7,242 nt of DNA from UBA11524 sp964391995. Lineage in GTDB: Bacteria > Bacillota > Clostridia > Christensenellales > Aristaeellaceae. The notes below the pieces were generated by a model that was given only the letters and a program-made list of their open reading frames with translations, did not search any database and was not told where the DNA came from. The position numbers and the translations under genes are program-made. Shown in pieces: positions 5,349-7,242 of this stretch; the stretch's first letter is position 1; each line of letters begins with the position of its first letter. The stretch lies in assembly GCA_964391995.1 (NCBI GenBank), contig CAYMOM010000100.1, positions 1 through 7,242 of the forward strand, read 5' to 3'.

Positions 5349-6017
5349 TTACCGCACCTTCCGCAGCTGGGCCATCAGCCTGGGGCCGGCGAGAACGGAG
5401 AGAACGATGCAGATGATGCACTCGGGCACCATGTAGCCGGCGTTGTAGCCCAGGGAGTACAGCATGGGGGACATGCCCTCCGGGGCGTACTCGGCAAAGA
5501 AGATAGCGCCGGACAGGGCGGAGGCCAGCAGCCGGCCTGCGCAGGAGGCAATGCTGCCCAGGGTCAGGCCCAGGGTGGTGCTGCTGCTTTTGCTGAAGAA
5601 GCCAGCCAGGCCCAGCAGCCCGAAGGCGATGGGGTAATCCAGCAGCATCTGGGGCAGGGAGTAGAACGTGGGCTTCAGGATGAACTGCAGCACGCCGTAA
5701 ATGGCGCCCAGGCTCAGGCCCGGGCCGGCGCCGTAGATATAGGCAAAAAGGATGATGGGCAGCATGCTGGCTGCCGTGATGGAGCCGCCCTGGGGCAGGG
5801 AGAACACCTTGATCAGGCTCAGCACGGAGCTAAGTGCCATGCACACGGCGCCCAAGGCCAGGGTTTGCGTTGTCCAGATGGATTTGGCAGCCCTGTTTTT
5901 GCGGCTGCGGTAGATCAGCACGCCGCCAACCAGCAGCGCTGCCAGCAGCAGCCAGCCCCAGAAGGTCAGCTCGGTAAAATCACCAAAGGCGTTTTCAAAC
6001 CAGGAAGAAAAATTCAT
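5349..6017 (-). CDS. thiT: Thiamine ECF transporter S-component ThiT
   Basis: Encodes a 222-residue membrane protein of the ThiT (YuaJ) family, the thiamine-binding subunit of an energy-coupling-factor transporter. The shared EcfAA'T module must be encoded elsewhere. Family landmarks are SLPQGGSITAASMLPI (73-88), YGAGPGLSLGAIYGVLQF (95-112), LLDYPIAFGLLGLAGF (125-140), SGAIFFAEYAPEG (169-181) and YSLGYNAGYMVPE (187-199). The TPP riboswitch upstream strongly supports the role. Two oddities: an N-terminal extension of about 45 residues adds a hydrophobic segment (18-36) and a basic stretch (YRSRKNRAAK), making it longer than the usual 180-190. And the His that usually precedes the SG motif (RxxxHxxSG) appears as Ser166. 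AGGAGG (6030-6025) places the ATG at 6017. Confidence 0.95.
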   Translation of the reverse strand: MNFSSWFENAFGDFTELTFWGWLLLAALLVGGVLIYRSRKNRAAKSIWTTQTLALGAVCMALSSVLSLIKVFSLPQGGSITAASMLPIILFAYIYGAGPGLSLGAIYGVLQFILKPTFYSLPQMLLDYPIAFGLLGLAGFFSKSSSTTLGLTLGSIASCAGRLLASALSGAIFFAEYAPEGMSPMLYSLGYNAGYMVPECIICIVLSVLAGPRLMAQLRKVR

Positions 6018-6047
6018 GAGGGTACCTCCTTTTTCTTTCGCATCCCC

Positions 6048-6075
6048 AAAAGAAAAACCCGCGAGCGTTCGCGGG
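6048..6075 (-). terminator. Riboswitch-controlled intrinsic terminator before thiT
   Basis: On the - strand CCCGCGA (6075-6069) pairs perfectly with TCGCGGG (6064-6058) around a four-base loop, followed by five T, one C and four T (6057-6048). It lies between the TPP aptamer and the thiT ribosome site, the expected place for ligand-dependent termination. Confidence 0.9.
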
Positions 6076-6125
6076 GAAACAGGAGCGGCCTTTCATAAGG
6101 CCCACGCCGTGCACTGCGTGTTTCC
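6075..6125 (-). promoter_or_regulatory. Candidate antiterminator of the TPP riboswitch
   Basis: GGAAAC (6125-6120 on this strand) can pair with GTTTCC (6080-6075). The first strand shares its GG with the 3' side of aptamer helix P1, and the second shares one C with the foot of the terminator. Two hairpins sit inside: CACGC/GCGTG, and GGCCTT/AAGGCC at 6102-6087. This arrangement would compete with ligand-stabilised P1 and with the terminator. The pairing is short, so this is a hypothesis. Confidence 0.4.
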
Positions 6126-6210
6126 GATTCCCTACGGTAGGATTACCTACACAGGTTCCAAGGGTCGAGCATGGTGCTCTCTCAGCAGCTTTGCGCTGCA
6201 CCCCCATCGG
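6124..6210 (-). ncRNA. TPP (THI-box) riboswitch aptamer
   Basis: The thiT leader carries the conserved thiamine pyrophosphate aptamer. Helix P1 is CCGAT (6210-6206) with ATCGG (6128-6124). The conserved CTGAGA is at 6185-6180, GAACCTG at 6158-6152 and GTAGGGAA at 6135-6128. Hairpins GCAGC/GCTGC and GAGCA/TGCTC fill the first arm. When TPP binds, P1 is stabilised and transcription ends at the terminator at 6075-6048, reducing thiamine uptake. Confidence 0.95.
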
Positions 6211-6229
6211 TGGATGCTGTTACGCTGCT

Positions 6230-6257
6230 ATTATAGCACGGGAAGAAAATTTGTCAA
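6230..6257 (-). promoter_or_regulatory. Sigma-A promoter of the thiT transcript
   Basis: On the - strand TTGACA (6257-6252) and TATAAT (6235-6230) are both perfect consensus, separated by 16 bases. The start would fall near 6223, just upstream of the TPP aptamer. Its -35 is back to back with the -35 of the divergent padR promoter. Confidence 0.85.
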
Positions 6258-6262
6258 GGGTA

Positions 6263-6291
6263 TTGACAAGTATATCGTCGGGCGATATAAT
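6263..6291 (+). promoter_or_regulatory. Sigma-A promoter of the padR operon
   Basis: TTGACA (6263-6268) and TATAAT (6286-6291) are perfect consensus with a 17-base spacer. Such a strong promoter overlaid by palindromic sites suggests tight repression. The start would be near 6298, inside the second operator copy. Confidence 0.9.
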
Positions 6292-6311
6292 CTATATCGT
6301 TAACCGATATA
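6271..6311. promoter_or_regulatory. Tandem inverted-repeat operator, probably for PadR
   Basis: TATATCG-N5-CGATATA occurs twice, at 6271-6289 and 6293-6311, with centres 22 bases apart (two helical turns, so on the same face). The first copy fills the -35/-10 spacer and enters the -10; the second covers the expected transcription start. The last half-site extends into the palindrome CCGATATATCGG (6304-6315). Binding by the PadR product and autorepression are inferred from position. Confidence 0.7.
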
Positions 6312-6336
6312 TCGGCAGACGAAAGGAACGAAGCCT

Positions 6337-6654
6337 ATGGGAAACAACGGAGCCTTGACGGAGGCGGTGTATTACATTCTGCTGTCCCTTTTGCAGCCCA
6401 TGCACGGCTATGGCATCATGCAGAATGTGGAGAAGCTCTCCGGCGGGCGGCTGCACCTGGCGGCAGGCACGCTGTATGGGGCCATCAGCACCATGCAGGA
6501 GAAGGAGTGGATTGCCGCGCTGCCAGGGGAGAGCGACAGCCGGAAGAAGGCGTATTGCATCACAGGTGCAGGCCGGCAGGTGCTGCACGGAGAGTATGAA
6601 CGCTTGCAGGAGCTGGTGCGCAATGGGCGCAGCCTGCTGGAGGAGGAAGCATGA
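6337..6654 (+). CDS. PadR-family transcriptional regulator
   Basis: Encodes a 105-residue winged-helix repressor. The family pattern is clear: an N-terminal helix, ALTEAVYYILLSLL (6-19), HGYGIMQ (23-29), the recognition helix region AGTLYGAISTMQEKEWI (43-59), the beta wing with SRKKAYCITGAGRQVL (68-83), and a short C-terminal dimerisation helix, as in the small subfamily-2 PadR proteins. These regulators form homodimers and commonly respond to hydrophobic drugs or phenolics; the ligand here cannot be told. AAAGGA (6322-6327) precedes the ATG by nine bases. Its stop overlaps the next start as ATGA. The tandem operator on its own promoter implies autorepression. Confidence 0.95.
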   Translation: MGNNGALTEAVYYILLSLLQPMHGYGIMQNVEKLSGGRLHLAAGTLYGAISTMQEKEWIAALPGESDSRKKAYCITGAGRQVLHGEYERLQELVRNGRSLLEEEA

Positions 6655-7193
6655 GGACGAAGGTTCGCAAATGGTTTTGGGTATGGAGCTTTGATAAAGA
6701 GGAACAATGGCTGAACCACATGGCGGCCCATGGTAAGGCGCTGGTGCAGGCAGGCTTTTGCAATTACGAGTTTGAGGACTGCGCGCCCGGGGAGTACACC
6801 ATCCGCCTGCAAATGTTGGATCACGCGCCCTGCACGGAGGAAGGCCAGGCATACATCAGCTTTGTGGAGGAAACCGGCGCGGAGCATGTGGGTAGCGTGC
6901 AGAGGTGGGTGTACTTCCGCAAGAGGGCGGCACTGGGCGACTTTCAGCTCTTGGGTGACAACGCCACCAGGATCAAACACCTGCGCGGTATTATGTGGAT
7001 GCTGATTCCCCTGGCAGTGCTGAACCTGTACAACGCCATCAACAGTGTGAACGGGGGCATTGCGCGCAACAACGCTGCGGCTGTGGTGGGCGGCGGCGCA
7101 TGCGGCGCGGTAACCCTGCTGCTGGCCTACGCTCTCTGCCGCCTGAACGCCGCAAAGAAGCGCCTGGAGAAGGAATCGCAGCTCTTCGAGTGA
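6651..7193 (+). CDS. DUF2812-like membrane protein partnered with PadR
   Basis: Encodes a 180-residue protein. The N-terminal soluble part (1-108) has the pattern FDKEEQWLNHMAAHGKAL (14-31), like the DUF2812 family, which is often encoded next to PadR regulators in Firmicutes. Two hydrophobic segments follow (about 112-132 and 143-164), and a charged tail (KKRLEKESQ) ends the protein. The ATG overlaps the padR stop (ATGA), and AGGAGGA (6641-6647) lies just upstream within padR, so translation is coupled. The molecular function of the family is unknown. A membrane protein that senses or signals envelope stress to PadR is one possibility, not shown by the sequence. Confidence 0.85.
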   Translation: MRTKVRKWFWVWSFDKEEQWLNHMAAHGKALVQAGFCNYEFEDCAPGEYTIRLQMLDHAPCTEEGQAYISFVEETGAEHVGSVQRWVYFRKRAALGDFQLLGDNATRIKHLRGIMWMLIPLAVLNLYNAINSVNGGIARNNAAAVVGGGACGAVTLLLAYALCRLNAAKKRLEKESQLFE

Positions 7194-7212
7194 CCAGGGG
7201 CGCTGCCCCTGG
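7194..7212 (+). other. Hairpin directly after the DUF2812 gene
   Basis: CCAGGGGC (7194-7201) pairs perfectly over 8 bp with GCCCCTGG (7205-7212) around the three-base loop GCT. It begins on the base after the stop codon and is followed by ACCCC, not by T's. The sequence has the look of GC-rich dispersed hairpins common in Clostridia genomes (recollection, not searched). Confidence 0.5.
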
Positions 7213-7218
7213 ACCCCG

Positions 7219-7242
7219 CTTAAGGGCCGAAAGGCCCTTAAG
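7219..7242 (+). terminator. 10-bp hairpin with GAAA loop at the window edge
   Basis: CTTAAGGGCC (7219-7228) pairs perfectly with GGCCCTTAAG (7233-7242) around a GAAA tetraloop. The window ends on the last paired base, so a following T-tract cannot be checked. It is a likely terminator of the padR operon, or part of a repeat together with the preceding hairpin. Confidence 0.5.

Noticed and set aside
5058..6098. 346-codon open frame on the + strand opposite rnz and thiT
   Set aside because: It runs across two genes, both hairpins and the terminator; the translation is Gln/Ala/Gly-rich and not protein-like.

Overview
The window looks like a chromosomal segment of a moderately GC-rich Firmicute of class Clostridia. 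I would guess the Oscillospiraceae (Faecalibacterium/Subdoligranulum-like), from the Clostridia-type S4 N-terminus, the long L17, the GGAGG ribosome sites and the TPP-riboswitch/ThiT unit. This placement is inference from family resemblance; no search was run.

Layout. (1) Bases 1-3240, + strand: distal part of the ribosomal 'alpha' operon, rpsM-rpsK-rpsD-rpoA-rplQ, closed by a strong intrinsic terminator. Its non-coding joints carry RNA structure: a three-way-junction-like fold before rpsM, a long two-part stem between rpsD and rpoA, and shorter hairpins at the rpsM/rpsK and rpoA/rplQ joints. (2) Bases 3357-4334, + strand: a promoter with a 17-base spacer drives a small two-segment membrane protein of unknown function and a KdpD-type universal-stress-protein domain. 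They end at a bidirectional terminator shared with the convergent rnz. (3) Bases 4334-6257, - strand: a consensus-like promoter, a TPP riboswitch with an intrinsic terminator, thiT (thiamine ECF S-component), a 112-base joint with two hairpins and a 22-codon candidate leader frame, then rnz (tRNase Z). (4) Bases 6263-7193, + strand: a perfect TTGACA-N17-TATAAT promoter overlaid by two identical inverted repeats, a PadR-family repressor, and an overlapping DUF2812-like membrane protein. Two hairpins fill the right end.

How parts work together. The alpha operon couples small-subunit assembly (S13, S11, S4), RNA polymerase alpha and large-subunit L17. thiT is expected to be expressed when thiamine pyrophosphate is low. 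The padR pair is probably autoregulated through its two operators. The most unusual part is the thiT-rnz joint. There the rnz ribosome-binding site is the 3' arm of a perfect 11-bp stem followed by six T and then the start codon, so one hairpin could act both as terminator and as translation block. A short upstream frame that stops inside that hairpin's loop could open it.

No mobile element, tRNA, rRNA or CRISPR array was seen.
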